Shown one piece after another: positions 51,484-60,367 of a DNA stretch of 64,000 nucleotides (its first letter is position 1; every line of letters starts with the position of its first letter). The stretch is from Pirellulimonas nuda (GTDB taxonomy: Bacteria > Planctomycetota > Planctomycetia > Pirellulales > Lacipirellulaceae). The stretch lies in contig NZ_CP036291.1 in NCBI RefSeq assembly GCF_007750855.1, positions 5,678,905 through 5,742,904 on the forward strand, written 5' to 3'. The notes under the pieces were generated by a model. It had not been told where the DNA came from. It made no database searches and saw nothing but the letters and a program-made list of their open reading frames with translations. The translations under genes and the position numbers were made by a program.

Positions 51484-51956
51484 GGGTCGCTCCCTGGGTT
51501 GGAGGGGGGCGCGTCGCGGCCGACCAGGCCGACGACCTCGACTTCTTGGCGTCGCTTGTGGGCTTCGCGCCGCGTTAGCCGGATCCGGAACAGGGCGCCG
51601 GCTTCAGCGGGATCGGCGTCTGCCGAGGCGCTCAACTCAGCGATACGGAACGCGCCCGCCGGACCGCCCGCCTCGAGCCGCCGGCAGACCGTGGGCAAGA
51701 AGACGTACTCCAACCGGCCGTCGAGCGTCAGCGTCTGCGACGCCTCGTCCCAGCGGGCGGCCCGGGACGCGTGCAGATCGAGCCGGATCGAGCGTGCTAG
51801 CCTGCCGAGCTCGTCCGCGGACGCCGCCTCGTGCCGCAGCCGATGGTCGACCTGCCCCAGCGAGGCGACGAGCGCCGTCGCGGTCCCCATCAGCACCGCG
51901 CTCGCGGCGATGGTCGCAATCAGCTCGATCAGCGAGAGCCCGCGGCGACGAGTCAT
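51480..51956 (-). CDS. Prepilin-type minor pseudopilin (GspJ-like)
   Basis: 158 residues from ATG 51956. The leader MTRRRG is followed by LSLIELIATIAASAVLMGTA, a class III signal with Gly at -1 and Glu at +5. The rest has beta strands such as TLTLDGRLEYVFLPTV and VEVVGLVG. Its length and the pattern Q-x3-R-L-R (HRLRHEAASADELGRLARSI) suit a GspJ/PilW-like minor pseudopilin. It overlaps both neighbours by 4 nt (ATGA). Longer frames start outside the operon logic. Confidence 0.8.
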   Translation of the reverse strand: MTRRRGLSLIELIATIAASAVLMGTATALVASLGQVDHRLRHEAASADELGRLARSIRLDLHASRAARWDEASQTLTLDGRLEYVFLPTVCRRLEAGGPAGAFRIAELSASADADPAEAGALFRIRLTRREAHKRRQEVEVVGLVGRDAPPSNPGSDP

Positions 51957-52381
51957 GGCGCCTCCTCCCCGCGGAACACCCAACCCGACAGCGCCGCTTG
52001 GGTCGGCTCGGCGCCGGGGAAGTCGCGCCAGCGGAGGGTCAGCGTCACACGGCGGCTCGGCAACGGGTCGTCCTGCTCGTCGACGGCAGCGCTCAGCGCC
52101 CCGTCTGGCAGCGACGCCGGGGCGCTCGATTCCGCGGCCAGCCGCGCGACCGCTTCGGGTGAGGCGGCCTGCCATCGCGTGGTCGCTTCCTCCATCAGGT
52201 TCTGCAGCACGGCGCTGGCCTGGGTGCGGCGCTCGGCCAGCCGAGCCTGCCGATCGACGGCAAGCACCAGCCGAGTGGCCAGCACCAACAGCACGGCGAG
52301 CATCACGCCGCTGGCCGCGAGCTCGACCAGCGTGACCCCCGATCGCCGGGCGGCCGGCTGTTTGGACGCAACCCGTTTCAT
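51953..52381 (-). CDS. Prepilin-type minor pseudopilin (GspI/PilV-like)
   Basis: 142 residues from ATG 52381. The leader is MKRVASKQPAARRSG and the mature start VTLVELAASGVMLAVLLVLA, with Gly -1 and Glu +5. The remainder is a short soluble domain with RRVTLTLRWRDFPG, like the I/V type. The start overlaps the gspF stop by 4 nt and the end overlaps the next pseudopilin by 4 nt. Three adjacent minor pseudopilins of I/J/K type match the tip complex of type II secretion systems. Confidence 0.8.
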   Translation of the reverse strand: MKRVASKQPAARRSGVTLVELAASGVMLAVLLVLATRLVLAVDRQARLAERRTQASAVLQNLMEEATTRWQAASPEAVARLAAESSAPASLPDGALSAAVDEQDDPLPSRRVTLTLRWRDFPGAEPTQAALSGWVFRGEEAP

Positions 52382-53643
52382 GTAAGCCCCTCGATCAGTT
52401 TCACCAGCGGCACGAACAGGGCGCACGCGTAGAACGCCATAAACATCCCGATGGCGATAATCACCAGGGGCAGGCCGATCTGTTGGATCAGGTCGGAACG
52501 GAAGCTGGAAGCGGTTTCTCGGCGTTGGGCGATCATCCGCAGCCCCCACGGCAGGTTGCCGGCCCGCTGCGTCGCATCGAGCAGCGGCGCCTCGGAGTCG
52601 CTGATCAAGCCGGCGTGGAAGAGCGCACTGGTCCAAGGGTCGCCGCTACGCACCAGGGCCGCGGCCCTGGCAAGCCGGCGCCGCACCACGGCGCTCGCCA
52701 AGCAAGGCGGGTCCGAAGAGAGTCGCTGCAGCGCCACGTCCAGCGGCAGCCGGTGCTCAACTGCTACCGCCAGCAACCGCAGGGCCTGGCCGCGCCGCTG
52801 AGCATAGAACCAGCGGTCGGACAACGGGCTGAGTACGTGCAGGTCCAGCGCGTAGCAGAGGCAGATGATCAGGATCACCGGCACGGCCAACAGCATCGCC
52901 GCCCCGATGACGGTCCCGATCGGCGTCGCGATCACGAAGTCGCCTAGGCCGACGAGCGACCGCGTGATCTGCGGAAGCTCGATCTCGAACTCGTCGAAGA
53001 TCTTGCTAAACTCTGGGACGATCTTCAGCAGCACGAACGTAAGCACTCCCAACATGATCAGCCCGAGCGCCGCCGCGTGCATCAGGGCCGCGACGTGCCT
53101 GGTTCCGCTAGCCAGGCTCGTGTCGTGCACGCTCTCGTCGGCCACGACCGCCAGCGGGCCTCCCTGCTTGGCCAGCGCCGCGTAGCCTTGGGCGACGCGG
53201 GGGAAGGCGCGTCGGCGGCGGGCGATGGCGTCGGCCGGATCGGCCCCCGCGCGTAGATCGCCGGCAAACCGCCGGAAGGCCCTCCCCACGATCCCCCCGA
53301 AGCGGTCGGCCTGGGCGCTGGCGGCCCGCTCCAGCGGGGTTCCGCGACGGACCGCCTGGATCACGACGCCCCAGGCCGACGCACGCGCCAGCTCTCGACG
53401 GGCGACCACCAGCTCGGTGGCGTTCACCGCCAGGATCACCAGCGCCGGCGCCGCGCCAAACAGCAGCATCGCCGTCCCCGCCAGCACGCCGATGGTCGCC
53501 AACGTGCTCCCGGCCGAGCTGGCCAAACGGTACAAATCGTCGCCGGGCGCCGGCCCCCGCGCGCCGTACATCAAGCGCAGCGACGCACGCGTCGAAAGCC
53601 CAATGGCGAACATTGTCAGCGGCAAGGCGGCTAGTTCGAGCAT
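52378..53643 (-). CDS. Type II secretion inner-membrane protein GspF, copy 1 (C-terminal-type)
   Basis: 421 residues. Helical domains are at about 75-190 and 285-390, with membrane helices near 195-215, 240-265 and 390-415, the GspF double-domain layout. The C-terminus is ACALFVPLVKLIEGLT. GspF is the platform for the ATPase and pseudopilins. The start ATG 53643 is 42 nt after the stop of copy 2; the copies differ in sequence but share the ending PLxKLIEGLT. Confidence 0.82.
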   Translation of the reverse strand: MLELAALPLTMFAIGLSTRASLRLMYGARGPAPGDDLYRLASSAGSTLATIGVLAGTAMLLFGAAPALVILAVNATELVVARRELARASAWGVVIQAVRRGTPLERAASAQADRFGGIVGRAFRRFAGDLRAGADPADAIARRRRAFPRVAQGYAALAKQGGPLAVVADESVHDTSLASGTRHVAALMHAAALGLIMLGVLTFVLLKIVPEFSKIFDEFEIELPQITRSLVGLGDFVIATPIGTVIGAAMLLAVPVILIICLCYALDLHVLSPLSDRWFYAQRRGQALRLLAVAVEHRLPLDVALQRLSSDPPCLASAVVRRRLARAAALVRSGDPWTSALFHAGLISDSEAPLLDATQRAGNLPWGLRMIAQRRETASSFRSDLIQQIGLPLVIIAIGMFMAFYACALFVPLVKLIEGLT

Positions 53644-53685
53644 GGCGTGGGGGGCCCGGGCGATCGTTTAGGCGATCCGCCCGTC

Positions 53686-54738
53686 CTAGGTCAGTCCTTC
53701 GATAAGCTTGATCAGGGGCAGCACGAACGCCAACGCCAAGATGCCGACCAGGCACACGAACGCGACCACCATCACCGGGCTGGCGGTGCGGCGGAGGAAG
53801 ACGCACGCGTAGTCGAGCCTGCGAGAGTACTGCTCTGCGGCGTTGTCGAGCGCGGCCGCAACATCCCCTTCGGATTCTCCCCACCGCACCTGGGCCGCGA
53901 GCCCGCGCTCGAAGTGCAGCGACTGGTCCATGGCGCCGCTGAGCGTTTCCCCTTCCTCGACGCGTTGGGCGAGCCGGCCCGTCGCCCGCGCCACACTGCG
54001 ATCCGCCAATCCCGAGGCTGCCGCACGCAACGCGTCGGGGAGCGGCGTGCGGGCGTGCAGCAGCGCAGCGGTGAGCGCCGAGAACTCCAGGTGCGAGGCG
54101 TCGACGACGGCCCCGCCTACCAGGGGCAGCCCGGTCGCTAGCCAATGAACTACGCGCGCCGTGGCCTGCGCCCGGCACGCCGCAACCAAGGCGAAAACCA
54201 CGAGCAGCGCCACGAGCGTGATGGGCGCCACCTGACGGGCCGCGGCGAGTGCGAACACCGTCATGTTCGGCAACTCGAGATCGAACTCGTCGTAGACCTC
54301 TTGAAAGCCGGGCGCCACAAACACCGCCAGAAAGACGATCAGCGCCCACAGCCCGGAGAGCAACAACGTAGGATACGCCAGCGCCGCCCACAGCCGGCGG
54401 CGGCGCTGCCGGAACGTCGCCTGCTGCGACACAACCGCGGGAAGCGCCGCGGCCAAGTCGGCGCCGCGCGGCGCGCAGGCGGCGATCGCCTGGAGCGTCC
54501 GCCGCAGCCGGCGCGGCATCTCGCGGCCCGAATCCGCTACCGCCTCGGCAAGCCCCTCGCCCTGCCGCAGCCGCTGGGCCACCGCCGCCAGCGCCCGCCG
54601 ATCGGCCGGCGGCAGGTCTTCTGCGATCGCGTCGAGCGCCTCGGGGAGCGGCACACGGGCCTCGGTCCACAACGCGATCCGCTCGGCGACCGATTCGGTC
54701 GAGACCTGGGGTTCGTAGGCAGCGGTCTGGTCGAGCAT
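53686..54738 (-). CDS. Type II secretion GspF homologue, copy 2
   Basis: 350 residues from ATG 54738 (GTG 54744 is the alternative). Two GspF-type domains: PLPEALDAIAEDLPPADRRA near 35-100 and ALTAALLHARTPLPDALRAA near 220, which has the LxxLLxxG-P-L core of the family (second domain). The ending is LAFVLPLIKLIEGLT, nearly the same as in copy 1. The YDEFDLELPNMTVF segment is the usual link between helix 1 and domain 2. The gap to copy 3's stop is only 7 nt or less. Confidence 0.85.
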   Translation of the reverse strand: MLDQTAAYEPQVSTESVAERIALWTEARVPLPEALDAIAEDLPPADRRALAAVAQRLRQGEGLAEAVADSGREMPRRLRRTLQAIAACAPRGADLAAALPAVVSQQATFRQRRRRLWAALAYPTLLLSGLWALIVFLAVFVAPGFQEVYDEFDLELPNMTVFALAAARQVAPITLVALLVVFALVAACRAQATARVVHWLATGLPLVGGAVVDASHLEFSALTAALLHARTPLPDALRAAASGLADRSVARATGRLAQRVEEGETLSGAMDQSLHFERGLAAQVRWGESEGDVAAALDNAAEQYSRRLDYACVFLRRTASPVMVVAFVCLVGILALAFVLPLIKLIEGLT

Positions 54739-54745
54739 CGTCACG

Positions 54746-55783
54746 TCAGTGCCAGGCGGCGATCTCTTGCAGGGAGAAGATGTAGGGGGTCAGCATCAAC
54801 AACGCGTACGCGAGCGTCACCGTGCCGCCGATGGCTACGGTGGCCGCCATCGGGAGCGTTACCGAAAGGCCCTCGGCGGCCGCCGCGGCGCGTGATTCGT
54901 ACTGCTGCGCCGCGCCGCGCAGCATCCGGGGCAGCAGGTTGCTCTCGGGCGGGGTCCGTAGCGCCATGCTAACCGCCGACGGCAACGCCGCTAATGCTTC
55001 GGATTGATCGCGCACCGCCTCGCCACGCCCGATGGCGTCGGCGATCTGAGCGCACGGCGCCAGGTACGCCGGCCAGCCCGAGGCGTCGCTCGCCAGCCGC
55101 AACGACTCGGCCAGCGGGGTCCGGTGCGTCACCAGCAGGGCCAGCAGATCGGCCAGGTTCGCGGCCGCGGTCAGCCGGATCACGCGTCCCACGCCGGGGA
55201 CCCACCGCAGCCAGCCCGCCTTGGCCGAGAGCGTGCGACTAGCCGCCCCAGACCGCTGCCAGCAGAACCACGCACCCAGCATCACCAGCAAAGGAAGCAC
55301 AACAACCAGCGTCGCCACGAGCCCATCGCCCGCTTCCCAGCGGAAGAACTCCAGCGGGTACCGGCGATCCGGATCGATCCAGCCGTACGCCGGGATCAGC
55401 TTCTTCCCAGCAAACACCAGCAGTTGCCACGCTAGCACTACCAGGATCAACGGGTAGACCATCGCCAGCGCAACGACGTGGCGCAAATGGATAGCGCGAG
55501 CAAGCGCACGCGCGTAGTCTTCGAGCGCCGCCGGCAGCCGGCCCGACCGGACCCCCGCCTCGACCACGGCCCCGTAGGTCGCCGGCAACCGGTCCCCCTG
55601 GCTGCGCACCGCCTCGGCGAGCGACGCGCCCGCCGTCATCCGTTGGCCCAGCACGTCGGCCAACTCGGCGCCCCGGCCGCTGGCGCCGCAGAGCGCCGCT
55701 TCGATCGGCAGGCCGGCCCGTGTGAGCGCAAGCAGCTCTGCGTTGAGCGCGTGCAGGTCGTCGAGCGTTGGGGGTGGACGCAT
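54746..55783 (-). CDS. Type II secretion GspF homologue, copy 3
   Basis: 345 residues from ATG 55783; longer frames run into antisense of the ATPase gene. The first domain has TRAGLPIEAALCGASGRGAE and VVEAGVRSGRLPAALEDYA, then a helix AMVYPLILVVLAWQLLVFAG. The second has LADLLALLVTHRTPLAESLR and the last helix ends MLTPYIFSLQEIAAWH. It diverges most among the three at its end. Its stop and the copy 2 start are virtually adjacent, so it is co-translated. Confidence 0.84.
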   Translation of the reverse strand: MRPPPTLDDLHALNAELLALTRAGLPIEAALCGASGRGAELADVLGQRMTAGASLAEAVRSQGDRLPATYGAVVEAGVRSGRLPAALEDYARALARAIHLRHVVALAMVYPLILVVLAWQLLVFAGKKLIPAYGWIDPDRRYPLEFFRWEAGDGLVATLVVVLPLLVMLGAWFCWQRSGAASRTLSAKAGWLRWVPGVGRVIRLTAAANLADLLALLVTHRTPLAESLRLASDASGWPAYLAPCAQIADAIGRGEAVRDQSEALAALPSAVSMALRTPPESNLLPRMLRGAAQQYESRAAAAAEGLSVTLPMAATVAIGGTVTLAYALLMLTPYIFSLQEIAAWH

Positions 55784-55854
55784 CCGGCGCCTGGGATTGA
55801 ATGGAAAGCCCGCGCCCCGGATTCTAGCACAGCCCCGCCAAGCGGGCGTAGCTT

Positions 55855-57030
55855 CTAGCCGCGTGGCGGCTCGATCCCCAGCACGCGCACAAGCTCGGCG
55901 TGGTCGATGGCCCCCGCGTTCAGCAGCGCCTCCGCGGATTCCAACAGCGTGGTCATGCCGGCCGCCGCCGCGGCTGCTTCTACGGCGGTGCGGTCCGTCG
56001 ACTCGCGGATCGCGGTCGCTGCCGCGGGCTGCTGGACGCTGAGCCCCTCGGCGATCGCGGCCCGCCCGCGTAGGCCCACGCCGTGGCACTGGGGGCAGTC
56101 GGCGCGCGGCCCTCCCTCGGCGCACGCGCACTGCGTGCGCACCAGCCGCTGGGCAACGATCGCCCGTGTGGCGCCGCGCACAACGAACGGCGGCGTCCCC
56201 ATGTCAAGCAGCCGCACCACGGCCTCGGCGACGCTCGACGCGTGGAACGTGGTCACCACCAACTGCCCCGTCATCGCCGCTTGGTAGGCCAGCCGGGCGG
56301 TCTCCGGATCGCGGATCTCCCCCACCAAGATCACCTCGGGGTCTTGCCGCAACAACGACCGCAACGCCGTGGGCATGTCGAACCCGGCGTGCGGCGCCGC
56401 CTGCGATTGGGCCGCGCCGGCCACCTCGCCCTCGACCGGGTCTTCCAATGTCACCACGCTCCGGCGCCCCGCGGTGCGGCGGATCACCTCACGCAGGCAC
56501 GCGTACGCGGTGGTCGTCTTGCCGCTGCCGGCCGGGCCGACGATGACGATCGCGCCGCTGGTCTGGTCGAGCGCCGCCGAGAGCACCCCCGCGGCTTCGG
56601 CCGGCAGCGCGAGCGCCGCGATCGAATCGAAGCCGCTGTCCCCCAGCGGCAGCACGCGGGCGACGACTTTCTCGCCGTGGATGGTGGGGAAGGTGCTCAC
56701 GCGCACCTGCCGCCCGGGGGGGGCGTCGCGGAGCCGCCCCTCCTGCGGGCGGCTAGTCTCGTAGGTCAGCAGCTCGCACAGCACTTTGAGCCGGCCGACC
56801 ACCGCCGCGGCCAGCGGCCCGGCGATCACCCCAGCGCCGTGCAGCACGCCGTCTACCCGCCACAGCGTGTGCAGCCCGTCACGCTGCGGAAGCAGGTGCA
56901 GGTCGCTGGCGCCGAGCGCGTACGTCTCGTTCAGCAGCCCCTCGACCAGCGCCGGCGCCGGTTCGGGCGAGCCCTGCGCCGCGGCGACAAGCTCGCTGAG
57001 CCGCGACTCTAACCCGGTCGGGCCGCTCAC
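55855..57030 (-). CDS. Type II secretion/pilus assembly ATPase (GspE/PilB-like), short form
   Basis: 391 residues from GTG 57030, overlapping the PQQ stop by 4 nt. Walker A VGPAGSGKTTTAYA (165-172), Asp box VVTLEDPVE (196-200), Walker B PEVILVGEIRDPETA (232-239), and the His box TTFHASS (260-265). Cys ligands CAC (301-303) and CPQC (312-315) match the zinc motif of GspE. At 391 residues it is shorter than typical GspE (about 500) because the N-terminal N1 domain is missing; only the N2 half (ASDLHLLPQRDG) remains. It powers the pseudopilus by rotating GspF. Confidence 0.93.
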   Translation of the reverse strand: MSGPTGLESRLSELVAAAQGSPEPAPALVEGLLNETYALGASDLHLLPQRDGLHTLWRVDGVLHGAGVIAGPLAAAVVGRLKVLCELLTYETSRPQEGRLRDAPPGRQVRVSTFPTIHGEKVVARVLPLGDSGFDSIAALALPAEAAGVLSAALDQTSGAIVIVGPAGSGKTTTAYACLREVIRRTAGRRSVVTLEDPVEGEVAGAAQSQAAPHAGFDMPTALRSLLRQDPEVILVGEIRDPETARLAYQAAMTGQLVVTTFHASSVAEAVVRLLDMGTPPFVVRGATRAIVAQRLVRTQCACAEGGPRADCPQCHGVGLRGRAAIAEGLSVQQPAAATAIRESTDRTAVEAAAAAAGMTTLLESAEALLNAGAIDHAELVRVLGIEPPRG

Positions 57031-58472
57031 GGCTTCGCGATGCAATACAACGTGTCCTCGCTGCGCAGCAGCAGGGCGCCGTCGGCGACCGCGGGGCTCG
57101 ACCAGAACCGGCCGTTGAGCTCGTTCTTGCCAAGCACTTCGAACTCCGGCTTGGGCGCCAGGACGAAGGTGGTGCCCGCTTCGTCGATGCCGAACACCTT
57201 GCCCCCCGCTTCCCACGGCGACGCCCAGAACGCGGCGCCGCCGGGGGCGCGGGTCTGGTAGGCCTTCTCACCGGTGTCGGCCTTGAGGCACACCACCTTG
57301 GCGCCGTTGCGGTCGAACAGGTAGACGAGGCCCTCGTAGATCAGCGGCGAGGCCATCGACGTGCCGTCGCGCCGCGTGGACCACAGCACCCCTTCGGACG
57401 TCGATTCGCCGCTGGCCGGGGCGACCTCGCCCGAGGCGCCCGCCTTCACGGCGAACAGCCCGCCGGGGCCGCCGCCACGGCTCGAACGGTCCTCGGTGCC
57501 GACGATCAGCAGGTCGTCGTTCCCCGTCGGCGAGGCGCAGCTTCGGCCCCCTTCGATGGTGAGCGACCACAACACCTTGCCGGTCTTCGGCTCGTAGGCC
57601 CTTACCGTCTCGCCGCCGCACACCAGCTCGGTGCGGCCCTTGTTGCGCCAGATGATCGGCGAGCACCAGTTGGTCTTTTCGGTGCGCTTGTCACGCCACC
57701 GTTCGTCGCCCGAAAGGACGTCGAGCGCCACGACGAACGAATCCTCTTCGTTGTCGATCTGCAAGAAAACGAGCCCGTCGGCCAGCGCCGGCGAGCTGGC
57801 GGTGCCCCAGTTGTTGTCCAACGGGTAGGCGCCCAGGTCTTTCTTCCACAGCAGCTCGCCGTTGAGGTCGTAGCAGACAACCCCCATCATGCCGAAGTAG
57901 GCGATCACGCGCTTGCCGTCGGACACGGGGGTCTCGGTGGCGAAGGTGTTGTCGCGGTGCGTCGGCTCGCGCGGCGCCGCTTCGATCGCGGTCTGGCGCC
58001 ACAGCTCGTCGCCGGATTGCAGGTCGTAGCAGATCACCTCAAACCGCACCGGCCCGGCCGGCGCCGCGGGACGACCGCCGAAGCCGCGTCCGCCGCCCGG
58101 CCCACCGCGACCGCCGCCGCCGTTGCCGGGGCCACCGTTGCCGGGGCCGCCGTTTCCGGCACGATCGCCGCGGCGTTGGCCTTCGGGGCGCTCCTGCGGG
58201 GGCTGCGACGCCTGCGTCACCCCGGCCGGCTGCTCAACCGGCGTGGCCGAGGTGATGAACACCTTGCCCCCCACCACGATCGGCTGCGACCAGCCCGACC
58301 CGCCCGGCTTCACCTGCCAGCGGATGTTGGTCTCCTCGCCCCAGGTCTGGGGCGTCGCGCCGGCGCCGCTCAGCCCGTTGGCGTCGGGGCCTCGAAACTG
58401 CGGCCAGTCGGCCGTCGCCCAGGACGCGGTGAACAGCGTGAGCAAGCCGGCGATGCAGAACAGGCGAGACAT
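57027..58472 (-). CDS. Exported PQQ-like beta-propeller repeat protein
   Basis: 481 residues; ATG 58472 with GAGGGA about 8 nt upstream. The signal peptide ends SWATADWPQFRGPD, and FRGPDANGLS is the mark of planctomycete beta-propeller proteins. Propeller blades carry ELLWKKDLG, DERWRD and KVLWSLTI (W-motifs of PQQ repeats). A Gly-rich loop with repeated NGGPG units (residues about 107-135) interrupts the first blade. PQQ cofactor residues are not all clear, so this may be BamB-like scaffolding rather than a dehydrogenase. It is the first gene of the operon and is coupled to gspE by the GTGA overlap. Confidence 0.85.
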   Translation of the reverse strand: MSRLFCIAGLLTLFTASWATADWPQFRGPDANGLSGAGATPQTWGEETNIRWQVKPGGSGWSQPIVVGGKVFITSATPVEQPAGVTQASQPPQERPEGQRRGDRAGNGGPGNGGPGNGGGGRGGPGGGRGFGGRPAAPAGPVRFEVICYDLQSGDELWRQTAIEAAPREPTHRDNTFATETPVSDGKRVIAYFGMMGVVCYDLNGELLWKKDLGAYPLDNNWGTASSPALADGLVFLQIDNEEDSFVVALDVLSGDERWRDKRTEKTNWCSPIIWRNKGRTELVCGGETVRAYEPKTGKVLWSLTIEGGRSCASPTGNDDLLIVGTEDRSSRGGGPGGLFAVKAGASGEVAPASGESTSEGVLWSTRRDGTSMASPLIYEGLVYLFDRNGAKVVCLKADTGEKAYQTRAPGGAAFWASPWEAGGKVFGIDEAGTTFVLAPKPEFEVLGKNELNGRFWSSPAVADGALLLRSEDTLYCIAKP

Positions 58473-58661
58473 CCGGTATCCCTCGTGGAGTTATGAAATG
58501 AGGCAGCGACACAACCTACCACGACCGGGCGAGAAAAGCCTCTCGCAAAAGAGCCAAATCGCGTAGCCGCAAGGGGCGCCTCTACTAGGCCCCTTCCCTG
58601 CAACCACGGCCATGCGCCTTTGCCAGAGATTTGTTGGCGCCTGCCGGGTAAACTGACCCAC

Positions 58662-59888
58662 ATGAAACCCCTTCCCCTGTACCGAGTTACGCAGCAGCTT
58701 GTCGAAAACCCCATCAAGGACGTCGCGGCCGAGGTCCGCCGCCAGCTCGACACGCTCGGCGCCCCGCCGCAGGGAGAGGTCGCTATCACTGTCGGCAGCC
58801 GCGGCATCGATAACCTGGCGCTGGTGACCAAGACCGCAGGCGACTGGCTCCGCGAGCGGGGCGCCAGCCCGTTTGTGGTGCCGGCGATGGGCTCGCACAA
58901 CGGCGCCACGGCCGCGGGGCAGCGGGCCATGGTCGAGAGCCTCGGCGTCACCGAGGCCGCTTGCGGCATGCCCATCCGATCGAGCATGGAGTGCGTCCAG
59001 GTGGGCGAGGTCGACGCGGGCCCCGTGTGGATGGACCGCCACGCCTTCCAGTCCGCCGGCGTGCTGGCGCTCAACCGCGTGAAGCTGCACACCAGCTTTT
59101 CGGGGCCCCTGCAGAGCGGGCTGGTGAAGATGCTGGTGGTGGGGCTCGGCAAGATCCAGTCGGCACGCGTGTTTCATGAGACACCCCCGGGACAAATGAG
59201 CGCCTCCCTGGCCGCCATGGCGCGGCCGCTGCTGGCCACCGGCAAGGTCTGGGCCGGCCTGGCGCTGGTGGAAGACGGCGCCGACCACACCGCCGAGGTG
59301 CACGCCTTGGCAGCCGACCAGATTCTTGCTCGCGAGCCGGAATTGCTCGACCGCTGTCGTCACTACTTTCCTCGGCTGCCGGTGGGAACGCTCAACGTGC
59401 TGGTGGTCGAGTCGATCGGCAAGACCTACAGCGGCACCGGCATGGACCCCAACGTCGTCGGCCGCCGCGGCCCGGGGGGGCAAGCGGACACCCAAGGGAC
59501 AGAAGTCCGCACCATCGCCGCGCTGCAACTCGCCGAGGCCTCGCAGGGGAACGCCACCGGCGTCGGCCTGGCCGACGTGGTCACCCAGCGCCTGCGCGAC
59601 GCCATCGACAACGAAAAAACCTTGCTCAACGTCCTCACCACCGGCAGCTTCGACCGCGGCAAAGCCCCCGTCTCGCTGCCGGACGACCAGACGCTGGTCG
59701 CCACGCTCCGCGACCGCTTCGGCGACGCCCGCTGGATGTTTATCCCCAACACGCTGCACCTGGGGGTGCTGTGGACCACGGCCGACGTCGCCCAGGAACT
59801 GCGCGCCCACCCGCGGTGCCAAGTCGCGTCCGCCCCCGCCGACCTCCCGTTCCACGCCGGCCGGCTGAAGCTCGACTGGGTCGACTGA
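58662..59888 (+). CDS. LarA/DUF2088-like (lactate racemase N-domain) protein
   Basis: 408 residues from ATG 58662; a TTG at 58620 adds nothing conserved. The family string is VAITVGSRGIDN, PFVVPAMGSHNGATAAGQ, MPIRSSMECVQVGE, NRVKLHTSFSGPLQSGLVKM and VVGLGKIQSA, shared with DUF2088/LarA_N proteins. In LarA this domain binds the nickel-pincer nucleotide (NPN); the LarA Lys/His pair for NPN cannot be placed confidently here. The function is therefore uncertain (racemase-like or other). No larB/C/E gene is in the window. It is divergent from the PQQ gene with 189 bp between. Confidence 0.75.
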   Translation: MKPLPLYRVTQQLVENPIKDVAAEVRRQLDTLGAPPQGEVAITVGSRGIDNLALVTKTAGDWLRERGASPFVVPAMGSHNGATAAGQRAMVESLGVTEAACGMPIRSSMECVQVGEVDAGPVWMDRHAFQSAGVLALNRVKLHTSFSGPLQSGLVKMLVVGLGKIQSARVFHETPPGQMSASLAAMARPLLATGKVWAGLALVEDGADHTAEVHALAADQILAREPELLDRCRHYFPRLPVGTLNVLVVESIGKTYSGTGMDPNVVGRRGPGGQADTQGTEVRTIAALQLAEASQGNATGVGLADVVTQRLRDAIDNEKTLLNVLTTGSFDRGKAPVSLPDDQTLVATLRDRFGDARWMFIPNTLHLGVLWTTADVAQELRAHPRCQVASAPADLPFHAGRLKLDWVD

Positions 59889-60194
59889 GCGGGGCCGGCT
59901 GAGCCGCTGCCGACTTGTGTCCGTTTGTCCGGTCGGTGCGGCGTTCGATTTTCGGACAAAACCCTCCCCCGCTCGTAAAACCCCGCGTTTTCCTGCCCCG
60001 CGGCCCCCCGCCGCCGCTGCTTTCGCGCTCCGACGGATCGTTTTGACCGTCGGCAGCGGACAAAAGTCCCCCGCGATCGGACAAAACTCTCCCCGCTCGC
60101 GCCGCCCCCATGCGCAGTCGCGCACCCCACGACCCCGCATTATCGGGGCAAAGGTGGCCATTTGCGAGCGAAAACGACCACCCCTCACCAAAAA

Positions 60195-60332
60195 GGCGGG
60201 CCGTCGGCGTCAGCCGCCGGAGCGCCTCACGGACCACGCCGTCAGAGATAGCGCCTGCACCTCGCTGGCGCCCAGGCCGGCTCCGTTTACTGCCCCTGTG
60301 CGACCTCCGGCGGCTAACGCCGACGGCTCGCC
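60195..60332. repeat. Palindromic intergenic repeat, family 1, copy d
   Basis: Left arm GGCGGGCCGTCGGCGTCAGC and right arm CTAACGCCGACGGCTCGCC with about 90 nt between, the longest centre of the four copies. Confidence 0.83.
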
Positions 60333-60367
60333 TGAGCTCGCAGCGAAACTTCTTTTTATTAAGACCA

